DNA of 64,000 bases from Zea mays (taxonomy: Eukaryota; Streptophyta; Magnoliopsida; Poales; Poaceae): assembly GCF_902167145.1 (NCBI RefSeq), contig NC_050098.1, forward strand, positions 30,436,501-30,500,500, given 5' to 3'. A model generated the notes under the pieces. That model ran no database searches. It was given only the letters and a program-made list of their open reading frames with translations, and was not told the DNA's origin. The position numbers and the translations under genes were made by a program. This document shows positions 1 to 9,712 of the stretch, in pieces; position 1 is the first letter of the stretch; each line of letters opens with the position of its first letter.

Positions 1-346
1 CTCTCGCCCTGTGCGGAGGCTCGGGGGCTGCTCTCGCAAACCCAGCTCCGGCCAAACCGTTGACAACATCAACAAACCAGCCCGAGAACTTGGGACCCGA
101 CCGTGCACCCGGGCTACGGCCAGCTCGCATGAGGGAACGACCAGACCTGCCGAAACATTGCGAAATGCATTAAGACCTCGAAGGAGTCAAACCACTCCTC
201 CGAGGCCTCGGGGGCTACACCCGGCGGGTGCGCTCGCGCACACCCACCGGAACAAGACGCAACCGAGAAAGGCTGGTCCCCTTGCAAAAAGTGCGACAAA
301 AGCCTCCAAGCGAGTATTAACACTCCCTTCGAGGCTCGGGTGCTAC
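1..346 (+). mobile_element. 3' end of the internal region of a Huck-like Tat/Gypsy element
   Basis: This GC-rich stretch carries repeated 'ctcgggggct' blocks and ends in 'gaggctcgggtgctac' directly before an LTR that starts TGTCGGGG. In Tat-lineage Gypsy elements a purine-rich CTCGGGGGCTAC block is the usual polypurine tract next to the 3' LTR. The rest of the element lies left of the window. No convincing coding frame is present; the short frames here are by-products of GC-rich sequence. Confidence 0.75.
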
Positions 347-838
347 TGTCGGGGACCATAATTAGGGGTACCCTCAAGACTCCTAAATCTCAGCTGGTAA
401 CCCCCATCAACACAAAGCTGCAAAGGCCTGATGGGTGCGATTAAGTCAAGGATCGGTCCATTCAAGGGACACGATCCCGCCTCGCCCGAGCCCAGCCTCG
501 GGCAAGGGCAGCCGACCCCGAAGGATCTACGTCTCGCCCGAGGACCCCCTCCAGCAACGGACACACCTTCGGCTCGCCCGAGGCCCAGTCTTCACCAAGA
601 AGCAACCTTGACCAAATCGCCACGCCAACCGACCAAATCGCAGGGGCATTTAATGCAAAGGTGGCCTGACACCTTTATCCTGACGCGCGTCCTCCAGTTG
701 ACAGAGCTGAAGTGACCGTAGTCACTTCGCCGCTCCACTGACAGGCCTGACAAGAGGACAGCGCCGCCTGTGCCACTCTGACTGCCGTGCCACTCCACAG
801 AGTGAGGCTAACAGCAGCCAAGTCCGGCCTCAGGCGCC

Positions 839-1058
839 GTAGGAAACTCCGCTTCGCCCTACCCCAGGGCTCGGACTCGGGCTCAGCCCCGGAAGACGAC
901 GAACTCCGCTTCGCCCGACCCCAGGGCTCAGACTCAGCCCTGGACTCAGCCGATGGTCTCCGCCTCGCCCGACCCAGGGGCTCGAACTCGGCCTCGGAAG
1001 ATAGACTCGACTTCGACCTCGAAGGAGCCTCCACCTCGCCCAACTCAGGGCTCGGACC
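839..1058 (+). repeat. Imperfect tandem repeats in the U3 of the Huck-like LTR
   Basis: A motif close to 'ctccgcttcgcccgacccc' followed by 'agggctcggactcg' recurs about four times at roughly 50-65 bp spacing, with drift between copies. It sits upstream of the TATA box, where LTR enhancer repeats normally lie. The open frames across it reflect its GC-rich periodicity and are not taken as genes. Confidence 0.6.
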
Positions 1059-1427
1059 GACCACGTCACAGGAGGCGCGATCATTACCCTACCCCAAGCT
1101 GACTCAGGCTACGGGGAACAGGACCGGTGTCCCATCTGGCTCGCTCCGCCAGACAAGTAATGATGGCGCCTCACATGCTCTATGACGACGGCGGCTCTCA
1201 GCCCCCTTACGGAAGCAAGAGGACGTCAGCAAGGACCCGACAGCCCCGACAGCTGTCCTTCCGCCAGGCTCCAGCGCTCCTCCGACGGCCACGACACCAC
1301 ACCAACCGGGTGCCAAAACCTCTCCGGCTGCCACGATGGCATGTACTTAGGGCGCTAGCTCTCCTCTGCTAGACACGTTAGCACACTGCTACACCCCCAT
1401 TGTACACCTGGATCCATTCCTTGCGCC

Positions 1428-1434
1428 TATAAAA
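1428..1434 (+). promoter_or_regulatory. TATA box of the Huck-like LTR
   Basis: TATAAAA lies in the context 'cgcctataaaaggaag', about 300 bp before the LTR end. This is the expected position for the U3/R boundary of a Tat-type LTR. Confidence 0.65.
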
Positions 1435-1724
1435 GGAAGATCCAGGGCCCTCTTACGAGGGTTGGCCGCGTGGGAAAGGACGGGACGACGCTCGCGTGAG
1501 GCCGCTCGCTCCCTCCCGCGTGGACGCTTGTAACCCCCTACTGCAAGCGCACCCGACCTGGGCGCGGGACAAACACGAAGGCCGCGGGATTTCACCTCTC
1601 ACGCATGTCTCCCTCCGGCTTCTTCCCCCCTTCGCGCTCCATCTCGCGCCGACCCATCTGGACTGGGGCACGCGGCGATAATTTACTCGTCGGTCCAGGG
1701 ACCCCTAGGTTCGAAACGCCGACA

Positions 1725-3095
1725 CCTATGTAAGGTAGACACAAGTAAAAAACCCTCAATCCAATGGTCTACCTGCACCTGGCCATTAGCTCACAACAAC
1801 CTTAAATTAGGTAGGTATCTAGAGAGATGGTGGGAGGGAGAGGGGAGGAAGGGATTCCTGCGCTAGGCCCGGGGTAGGAACCTATCGCAGTAGCAAACCA
1901 TGAATGTACGACAATGACTCAGGCCAAGCAAGGACAAGAATACATAGGATGTCAACCAACACACGAACCCCCACACCAACCCTATTAAGCCAGACATGAT
2001 CACCAAAGATCACCATATAAGCATCAGGCTACAAGACTTGAATGACATCGAGATAAGCACGAAAAGAAAGGAGACCCCTCATAATCACGATAGAAGCTCA
2101 TTGCCTATTCTTACCAAAAAACAAAAGCTTACAACAAGACACAATGCTCTACATCCTACATCTTAAATTCCCTTACAAAATATCACAATCCCCGATAGCC
2201 GATTATGCTATGATTGATGACACATACCCAAAGATCCTAGCATAATCATCAAGGCCGCTGAAAGAAGGCAACAAAAGATTAGACTTGGTAGCTACCAGCC
2301 ATTGTTCCCATTCATCACCAAGCGCTGCATCGCCTCCTCTCGTTGCAAGAGCACCCCCACCCGAGGATGTTGTGCATGCTAGAATCAAGTTTGGTAGCTA
2401 TGAGCAGACATAAGGGGGTCACAACTACTTCTCTATGCGATAATACACCCTAGGGAATGCTCAAAATACCTCCCCCAGAGGGTGGTCGCCACAACCCTAG
2501 ATCACTCATGAAGAAAGTGAGGGGGCAACATGCCCGCCACTCTACACAACCATCACCAATCACCATAGGCCACACGTCTGCAATTGGGACGTTATCATAG
2601 GCAACACTTGCGAGCACCATGGTTTATCGAGGGACAACAACGACCATAATAATAACTCCAATGATGGCAGAGCTCCAATTTGACAACTCTAGAAACATTC
2701 CCCATTCAAAGAGATACAAAAATAGCAAGACAACCACACGCAAGGAACTAAAGCACAAATAAAGATACCTTTGCATCCAAGTTAAGGGTTTAAGGTTACC
2801 CTCTCCATCACCACAACTATCTGATGGGTACTCACAAACAAGGCGAATAAATAAGAAGGGAAGGGGAAGCAAGGGGACAGGGCTAGGGGCAAATCACCCC
2901 TCACCCTCACTTTGCTCGGATCCATGAAAACACCCATGACAAACTCAAAACAAGGAAGGCTCCTTTTATAGGACAACCCCAACTACCGCAACATCCCAAT
3001 TTATTGTTAATGTCTCCACCAGGAATCAATTCACATAGAAGCACCAACCTAAACTCAAGGGAGCAACTTTGACAAAGTACTACCATGGATACTCG
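1725..3095. other. Unassigned intergenic DNA
   Basis: Moderately AT-rich DNA between the Huck-like LTR and the hAT-like element. I see no long open frame, no LTR termini, no tandem repeat and no RNA gene. It is probably old, decayed repeat or host DNA. Confidence 0.4.
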
Positions 3096-4496
3096 CCTCC
3101 ACCTAGGGGTGAAAACGGTCGGAAACAATCGGAAAACACTAAAATTGTTACCGTTTTCATATTTTTTATCGGAAACAAAATCGAAAACGGTAACTTCAGA
3201 AATGAAAACGATATCGGTATTTCGGAAACATCAGAATCAAAAGTTCGGTACGAAAAATACATCGGTACCGGTCGAAACCTTAAATACAATCGGTAATCAT
3301 ATCAATATGAAAATATCTCAATATAACAAGTTCATAACACAATCGGTAATCACATGTATGCAGGTTGTAAGAGAGCACGATAATTGTAATTTTGGGTGAA
3401 CAGTCTGCTCCTCTAAAAATACATATAAAAAGTACTGAAAATACATATAAACTAACATGTCACATGTATGCAGTATAATTTGTAACTTGCAATTATGAAG
3501 TAAAGTAGGTTCAATTAAAACGTGCTAAGAACATAGAAGAGACAGCTGCAGCACACTTTTAAGGACATACATGGTTCATGATATAACAAGTTCACGCACT
3601 GTTTTACAGGCAAGATGAGTCTTCACCGTGCATAGATTCGAAGCACAAAATATTTGAGCGATGCCACATCCTTGGTAATGATGTTCGGTCAAAAAAGACA
3701 AGAAGAAAAGATGGTCCAACATACTGTGGAGTGCAGACGCATCTCGCATGAGCATGATTACTTGATTAGAACAATACTCTATACGTATACTACACCCCTG
3801 CCTACCATATCATTGATTTAGCAAAAACATAGCTTCTGGCTCCATCCTACGGGAGATGCCTGAACATGGTTGGTTATTGGCCACCGGCATCTGGACGTGT
3901 CGGGTGTGCCGCGCGTGGGAAGAGAATGACAACGACTCAGCCATGGAGCCATGGAGGAGGACCGAATGAGGGAGAATGAAACCTGGGAATGGTCGATGGC
4001 AGCATCCACCGTGGTGCGCCGCCGACGTTCCAACTGTCGCCGCCGTCGGACACGAACCAGGCTAGTACCCGTTCGACCGTTCCATCCTCCAGGCTTCCAG
4101 GTTCTTGTTGCCTCACGACCTCACGTGACAAGGAGTCCAGGTTCCAACAAGCCTGTCTCATGGGCGCACCAGCCACAGCCAGGCCCATGGGCTCTCTGTC
4201 TCTCTGTTTCTCTGAGAGGTCACGGCTGGGCTGCAATAGACATATATGGGCTTGAGCTGTATGTTATTTTCGGAAATTCCAAGATTTGAATCCTGTAAAA
4301 TTCCGATTAAAATCGGTAACCGATGAAAACGGTCAGTAAAACGCCGCACCGATTCTGATACCGTTTCCGAGTCAAAATTCCGAGAACCAGTACCGTTTCC
4401 GGAAAATACCGATACCGATGAATTCGGTCGAAAAAAACCAAAACGGTTTCCGAAATTCCGAAAAATTCTGAAACCGTTTTCAACCCTTCCTCCACC
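3096..4496. mobile_element. Non-autonomous hAT-like DNA transposon with 8-bp TSD
   Basis: The element proper is 3104-4488 (1,385 bp). It is flanked by the identical 8-mer CCTCCACC at 3096-3103 and 4489-4496. Its ends are inverted repeats: TAGGGGTGAAAACGG on the left and, reverse-complemented, AAGGGTTGAAAACGG on the right (13 of 15 match). The 150-230 bp inside each end is dense in 'cggaaac', 'cggtaac' and 'ggtttccg' words, like hAT subterminal transposase-binding repeats. An 8-bp TSD and short TIRs are hAT hallmarks. No transposase frame is present, so it would depend on a partner. The GC-richer middle (about 3880-4250) is unlike the ends and of unknown origin. Confidence 0.85.
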
Positions 4497-5982
4497 ACTA
4501 TAAGAGAAAAAAGCTTGGTGCATGCTCTTGGCACATAGAAACTACGACTAGACATCGACCATGAGAAAGTTAATGGCTTGATACAATAACCCACTCTCTT
4601 AATGCATCCTAGGGAAAAGAGGATCCCTCATGCCACCTCACTCCAAGCTAACATGCCTCGATCCTAGCGTTTGATGGCAACATTCGAGCATTAGGTCCAA
4701 GAAAGCTAACAACCAGGTAAGTAGTTTGCACTTGCTATCATTAACAAATGCAACGTCACTACCTAGGGAGAGAGAAGAACCTCCATGCCTCAGCCAGTTT
4801 ACCTCAACTCTTGCACCCAAAGAGTAAAAGCAGTGACTAGGATGCGACACTAGGAAAAGAGACTCCCTAACTCCCCACTTCCACAACTCCACAATAGAAG
4901 ATGCTTCGACCTTCGCATATGGTACCATCAATCAAATTGCTGATAAAGGAGCGGAATGGGCTAATAGATAACTAGCATTCTCCACGAACACATTAAGGGT
5001 TTCCATACACAATTCCATAAGGACCAACAACATCCACAAAAAATCTTGCAACAAAAAGTGACTTGAGACTATTAAGCATCTCAATCAAACCTCACGGGTA
5101 TGACCTTCAACCTCACCTCGTTCAATAGCAATACTACCATTATTGCAATAAAATGGCCATGTGGCCCATACATCCTAGAGTCAAATTTATGCACCAAGGA
5201 AACAATCACCAAATGACCATAATGGTCATACTGCTGGCAGCTAAAATCAACAAAAATGAGTGAGGGGCACACTATGTACAGGCCCTCTAAAGGGGATAAT
5301 AAATAGCTCAATGACATGGACCCCGGTCGACTAATACTCGCATGCATGAACAATCCTGGTCGACCATTCAAGTGCGTGTTCGAGACCGTACCTCAAACTT
5401 CACTACGGAGCTCCACAAAGGGGTAGACCACATGGTCACTCGGTCAAACCAAGTCCAAACTTGGTTGAGTAACGAAGGGTTATATGACAATACACCTCTA
5501 GTGGTTAGGCACCCAATTTGTGGAACACCTACTAGGGTCGTTCCCACACTAGTCAGATCCCTAGGTTTCGCTCAAACTACTCGTTTGTAGCTCGTCGGAC
5601 ACAAAGTTCACACCTACTTAGTGTCAGTGTATCCCCCTCAGCTAGGAATACATAAGGAACATGTTGATGAGGGATCGATGGGAACAACAAAAAAAAGATA
5701 AAAGACCCAATCCTATCATAAGGACCGAAGAACATCCACTGAACAACTAGATATAAAGGTCCAACCAAAAGGTTGCCCCGACTCTTGAAGCTGCGAATAA
5801 AACTACTTAGGGACCTAGGGGTCGGCATCCTCCCAGCATGCCAGGTGCGCCCGGCCTCCCAGAACATTTTGGAATGCTCGAGGATGACCAGGATGATCAG
5901 ATATGCAAAATGGCATCATGGGAGCTAACTCTAAAAGAAAATGAGTAGAAATGAGGGTATGGACTTAGAGGGATCAAAACAA
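4497..5982. other. Unassigned intergenic DNA
   Basis: Between the hAT-like element and the old Copia-type LTR. Only short, stop-bounded frames are present and no repeat termini were found. Confidence 0.35.
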
Positions 5983-6805
5983 TGAAGACCTATGACTTAG
6001 AGTGTTTGGATAGACTAATGATATGTTTGTCTAAGTCATAGAAGTGCTCAAGAGTATAGTCAAACGAAGACAAGAGAAAAGAGCCCAAAATTGGTAAAGT
6101 CAGACTATTTTTGGGTGCAGTAGGCCTCAGTTCCAGAGAAGGATGCAAACGACCTAGGCGACTAGAGCACCGAATTGGAGTTCGGTGTGCACCGGACCAA
6201 ACTTCCAGAGATGCTATTTTCGATCATGGGACTTTGGCACATAACGAGTCTGGTGGTGCACCAGATTAGTTTACCAGAGAGTCTATTTCGGAAGAAGTCA
6301 TTGGTGCACCGAACCGAGGTATGGTAAGCACTAGACTAGTTGTACACCAACAATCAAATGGGATAGACCAACATTCGGTTGTGGCACTGACATGGTGTAG
6401 TCTGATGGCGCACCGGACGATCCGGTGAGTGTTGATAGCTGACAACTTTTTTCATAATGGATACTAACAAGATAGGAGGGTCAGAGCTCTGATGTGCACT
6501 GTGCCAAACACTGTTTGAGGTCCGGTGCACATGAATCCTATGCAGTTTTGTAGCGGATCACCATTGACTATTTGAGTGGTTGGGGGCTATAAGTACCACC
6601 CCAACCAGTGCATTAAAGATCTAAGAGCTAAGCAACAATTCCTATACACAAGTGCAACATCCCCAAGTGATCAAAGAGCCTCAAGTGACCAATATAGTGA
6701 AGTGACCTTAGAGATAGGCATTCAGTGATTGAATTGTGATAAAACACTTAAGTGAGCTAAAGCTAGAGTGTTGCACTGTGATCTTGAGCTTTGGAGCTTG
6801 GCTCC
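5983..6805 (+). repeat. Old Copia-type (Ji/Opie-like) LTR, first segment
   Basis: This segment carries 'gcgcaccggacgatccggtg', then 'tgggggctataagtaccacc' (TATA-like, 6588-6595). The solo LTR at 31959-33131 shows the same order of 'caccggactgtccggtg' words and 'ggggctataaataccccc'. The left limit is tentative: TGAAG at 5983 roughly matches the TGAAAG terminus of this LTR class. The LTR is interrupted at 6805 by element A and continues at 20448 and 29052. Confidence 0.6.
6588..6595 (+). promoter_or_regulatory. TATA-like box of the old Copia-type LTR
   Basis: TATAAGTA within 'ggggctataagtacc' aligns with TATAAATA at 32558-32565 in the related, better preserved LTR. Confidence 0.5.
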
Positions 6806-7119
6806 TGTGGCAGAACCGCCCAAATTATTCCAGCTTAAGTGCCTAAGTCACGCCTCAGGGGCCGTAACACACTTAAATCGGAATAACCTGTCAGTCCCTC
6901 AGATCTAGTCTGATAGAGCCACTTAACCAGGATCAAATTCCACAATCTCACTCGAAGGTGAGTCACAGAAGAAATACAATAAAACAGGAAAACCTCAAAT
7001 TAAGTGCTGAATTATTACATAGATCGGAGTTTTTGCGTAGCAAAATAAGAGTTCACAAAATAAAATGCAGCGGATAATCGATGTCGTCGGTATCGAGGAA
7101 ATGAGCAAGGCCTAGCCCA

Positions 7120-7226
7120 CTACTCCTCGTGCTCCTCTCCTGCCGGAGCAACATCCCACTCGACCGTCCAACCCGGTGGTAGGGTGGTAGGCCAAGTCAC
7201 ACCATCAACCATTTCCTGAATGGTAC
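7120..7226 (-). CDS. Putative terminal exon of a spliced pol tail, 3' LTR of element A
   Basis: A 107-nt block follows a strong acceptor (ATTTTTGCAG|GT) and ends at a TAG. Read with two bases carried into the first codon it contains MVDGVTWP and LPPGWTVEWD, and ends in EEHEE. The C-family LTRs have the same length, acceptor, frame and stop position, with several third-base-only changes. The partner exon block is deleted in this LTR, so this copy could not make the full tail. Coding status is inferred, not demonstrated. Confidence 0.5.
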
Positions 7227-8593
7227 CTGCAAAAATTATGCCACAAGCAAGGCTAAGTATACTAATACTCAGCTAGACTTAACCGGTGTGAGGAGTCTAC
7301 TCCTCTACCTCTAGACTATGCAGCTGTTTGGCTGAGGGGTTTGGTTTGCCAAAAGCACTAGCTGTTTCTAAAATCCACTTTTAGCTTTTCAAATTCTATT
7401 CTCATTATCTTAGCTAGATTTGCTCCTTCTAAGCATACATGATGACAATCATTTAGTTCAAACAACAAGTTATCTCATGTAACCTCATTTCACTTCATAC
7501 TCGATGCAGTACAAGGGGTCAAGCAGTCTCATTAGCTGCGAGAAGCAGACGATTCGAATCGAGTTTTAACCTTGCAAGGTAAACCTAAACACACGACATG
7601 TTAGGGTACTCCGACCCCACACATGACAACCGTCCCCATCGATTCCCCATTCGCGTCCAGGCCTCACCGCCTTAATTAAACAAGGTTTGGTAGGTTTCTG
7701 TTTTTAATTTTAAACTCAAAAATTCAGAACAGAAAGCATAGGGTTTATCATTTTTAAATGATAGTTCATAATATTCAGGATCTAGCAAAATTAATTTGAC
7801 AACTTTTTATTAAGAATTCATCAAGTTATGGATTTTCTAAGTTCTCTGGTCATTTTAAAAAGATTACAGAATTGATTAAATGGAAAACCACTTTGCACTG
7901 GGGTCCCTGGCGGGTGTTTTAAGTTTTCTTCGTGGATCAGTCCCTAGGCTAGTATTCACATGGGTCACTGACGTTACAGAAAACCCCTCGGGTTCTTCTA
8001 ATCCTAACCCGAGGTCCTTCTCCTAACTTAAACAGTAACCGCGGCGGAAGAAAGGGCGGAGGGGCTTACCGGCGGCGAGATTGCTCCGGTGAAGTGGTCG
8101 AGGACGTAGGGGAGGTCTCGGGGATCACAACGGTGTGCGGGTCGCCGTAGGGGATGGCCGGAGTTGGCCGGTCCACGTGCGCAGGCGGGGGTGCTCGTCG
8201 GCGGCGAGGAGTCCAGCCTGCTCACGGCAAGATAGTTCAATTGGACGGGTCAGAGAGATTCACGGGATACCAGAGAAGATATGGGTGCAAGGAATTGGAC
8301 GGAGACTCACCGGTTAGTTCTGCCCACGCGCGGCGGCGAAAGACCGATGTCCGGTGAGGTCGATCTCGGGCCTCCGGTGAAGTCCGACCTGGTCCGAGGG
8401 CTTGGAAAGCTTTACGGGCCACTGGCGGAGCTAGCCGAAGCACTGGCTCGACTTGGGGGTAGCTGGAGTGGGCTGGCCACGGTGGTCGAAGCTCTAGCGA
8501 CAATGGCGGGCGGAATTGAGCTCGCTGGAGCTAAGGAGAGGTGGCTGGCCGGTGAAGGTGAGCGCGGGGTGAAGTGAGGTGCGCCCGGGGAGG

Positions 8594-8600
8594 CTTTATA
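8594..8600 (-). promoter_or_regulatory. TATA box, element A 3' LTR
   Basis: On the minus strand the context is GCGCCTATAAAGCC. The same box with the same flanks occurs in the other A LTR (19467-19473) and in all three C-family LTRs, so it is the likely core promoter. Transcription would start about 30 bp lower in coordinate. Confidence 0.7.
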
Positions 8601-9441
8601 GGCGCGGGCGAGCACGGCCGAGGGCGGGGCTCTGACATGCGCTCGGGGCGTGCGCGGCGAACGCCAGTGCGCGCTCTGGCGCCTGGCACAGCGTCGAGCA
8701 CGAGGCAGTGCAGAGAGAGGTCAAGTTCAAACACGGATTGGGCCCAAATCTTTGAGATTAAGGCCACGATCCCGTTGAGAGATCTCTTCCTCTCAGGTCC
8801 CTTTGTCGTTTGTGTGTGGAGGCTAGCAAGTTTCGCTGACTGGATTAAGAGATAGAGAGGGGAGAAATCCTGTTTGTCTCACTGCCACACACAGGGAGAA
8901 GATCTCTGGTTTGACGTGTCCGAGGCACGCGTCCCAATGCCATCTCCTGGCACATGACAGAGGGGTTAATTAGGCACATTTTTGTCAATGGGGCCATTAG
9001 GATTCGAGTTAGGGATCAAGGTGAACATCCTTGATCTTTGGCTCAAGGTCTGAATTTCAGAATTCTGAAATTCAGAATTCCCATTAAGTCCCCACATGAG
9101 AAGCTTGATTTGGGGTTTTATTTGAGTTATTTTGGCCAAGCTTTCTCAACCTTTCTTGTTGCTTATTAAATATACTTCAATTTTTATAATTGGCTCAAGT
9201 CATAATTTTAAATTTTTCATACCCTTTTCCTTATTTTCTTGAATTTTGCTCATGGGGCTCACTTAGGGTTTTTATTAGGGTTGCAACATTCTTACCTTTT
9301 GAAAGACCCATTTGTTTGATCATGATACTTTTAAGTATATGCTTGGTGAATTCTTTATTCTTAGGTTAATTTGATGCTCATGCTTACTTTGGTTCACATA
9401 AAATGATGGTTCTTGGTTTGGCATTTTAAGAGAAACCCTAG

Positions 9442-9459
9442 GTGACACTTGGGTGTCAC
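9442..9459 (-). repeat. Inverted repeat at the LTR 3' terminus (element A)
   Basis: GTGACAC and GTGTCAC flank a 4-nt spacer one base from the LTR edge. C-family LTRs have GTAACACCT/AGGTGTTAC at the same place, so the arms changed together. It may be an integrase-recognition or RNA structure. Confidence 0.6.
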
Positions 9460-9460
9460 A

Positions 9461-9477
9461 GCCTTCCCCCCTTAAAG
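9461..9477 (-). other. Polypurine tract of element A
   Basis: Minus strand CTTTAAGGGGGGAAGGC abuts the 3' LTR, as required for plus-strand DNA priming in LTR retrotransposons. An 8-bp-stem inverted repeat (GAATCTCG, TCC, CGAGATTC; 9478-9496) lies immediately before it. Confidence 0.85.
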
Positions 9478-9572
9478 GAATCTCGTCCCGAGATTCGGGC
9501 CAGAGTCCTCCCAGGGTGAAGCGAAGGGTGAGACTTATAGGAAATGGGTGATTATTGTTATTATTAGGGTAA

Positions 9573-9629
9573 AACTGCTCTTCGAATGTCATTCTCTTTG
9601 CAACTTCAGAAGGAAGCCCTTTTTAAGTT
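9573..9629 (-). promoter_or_regulatory. 57-nt block conserved between element families
   Basis: These 57 bases, about 85 nt after the pol stop, are identical to 45018-45074 in element C1 and differ at one base from 62018-62074 in C3. The neighbouring non-coding DNA has diverged heavily and the coding regions visibly differ. A cis-acting RNA or splicing element is a reasonable guess; no long reading frame is shared. Confidence 0.6.
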
Positions 9630-9712
9630 TTACTTCATAGTTACTTCGTTCTAAATTAAGATCATATTTTTGAAAATTTGTTTCGAAGGGCAGGGGGAGG
9701 GGTTGGGTGTGA

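Larger units (their letters stand above)
347..1724 (+). repeat. 3' LTR of a Huck-like Gypsy retrotransposon
   Basis: The LTR opens with TGTCGGGGACCATAATTAGG and closes with CGCCGACA, giving the inverted termini TGTCGG/CCGACA. Its 1,378-bp length and 'cgcccgaggcc'-rich U3 fit maize Huck-type LTRs (recognised from memory). The 5 bp after it, CCTAT (1725-1729), should be the target-site duplication, but the left partner is outside the window. A TATA box at 1428-1434 gives the orientation. Confidence 0.8.
6806..9460 (-). repeat. 3' LTR of element A (internally deleted)
   Basis: Starts TGTGGCAGAACC and ends GGGTGTCACA. It aligns with the 4,792-bp partner LTR but is only 2,655 bp. The partner's 16520-18543 (2,024 bp) is missing here; the junction is 'caccgccttaattaaac' at 7670-7673, and CCTT is present at both ends of the missing segment. 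The lost piece contains LTR exon-like block 1 and the AT-rich region. The TATA box (CTATAAAG on the minus strand, 8594-8600) and GC-rich leader remain. Confidence 0.93.

Noticed and set aside
787..1185. 132-codon frame and its antisense partners in the Huck-like LTR
   Set aside because: It spans GC-rich tandem repeats whose periodicity keeps several frames open on both strands.
3881..4289. Open frames within the hAT-like element
   Set aside because: Overlapping frames on both strands with Arg/Ser-rich composition and no transposase motif.
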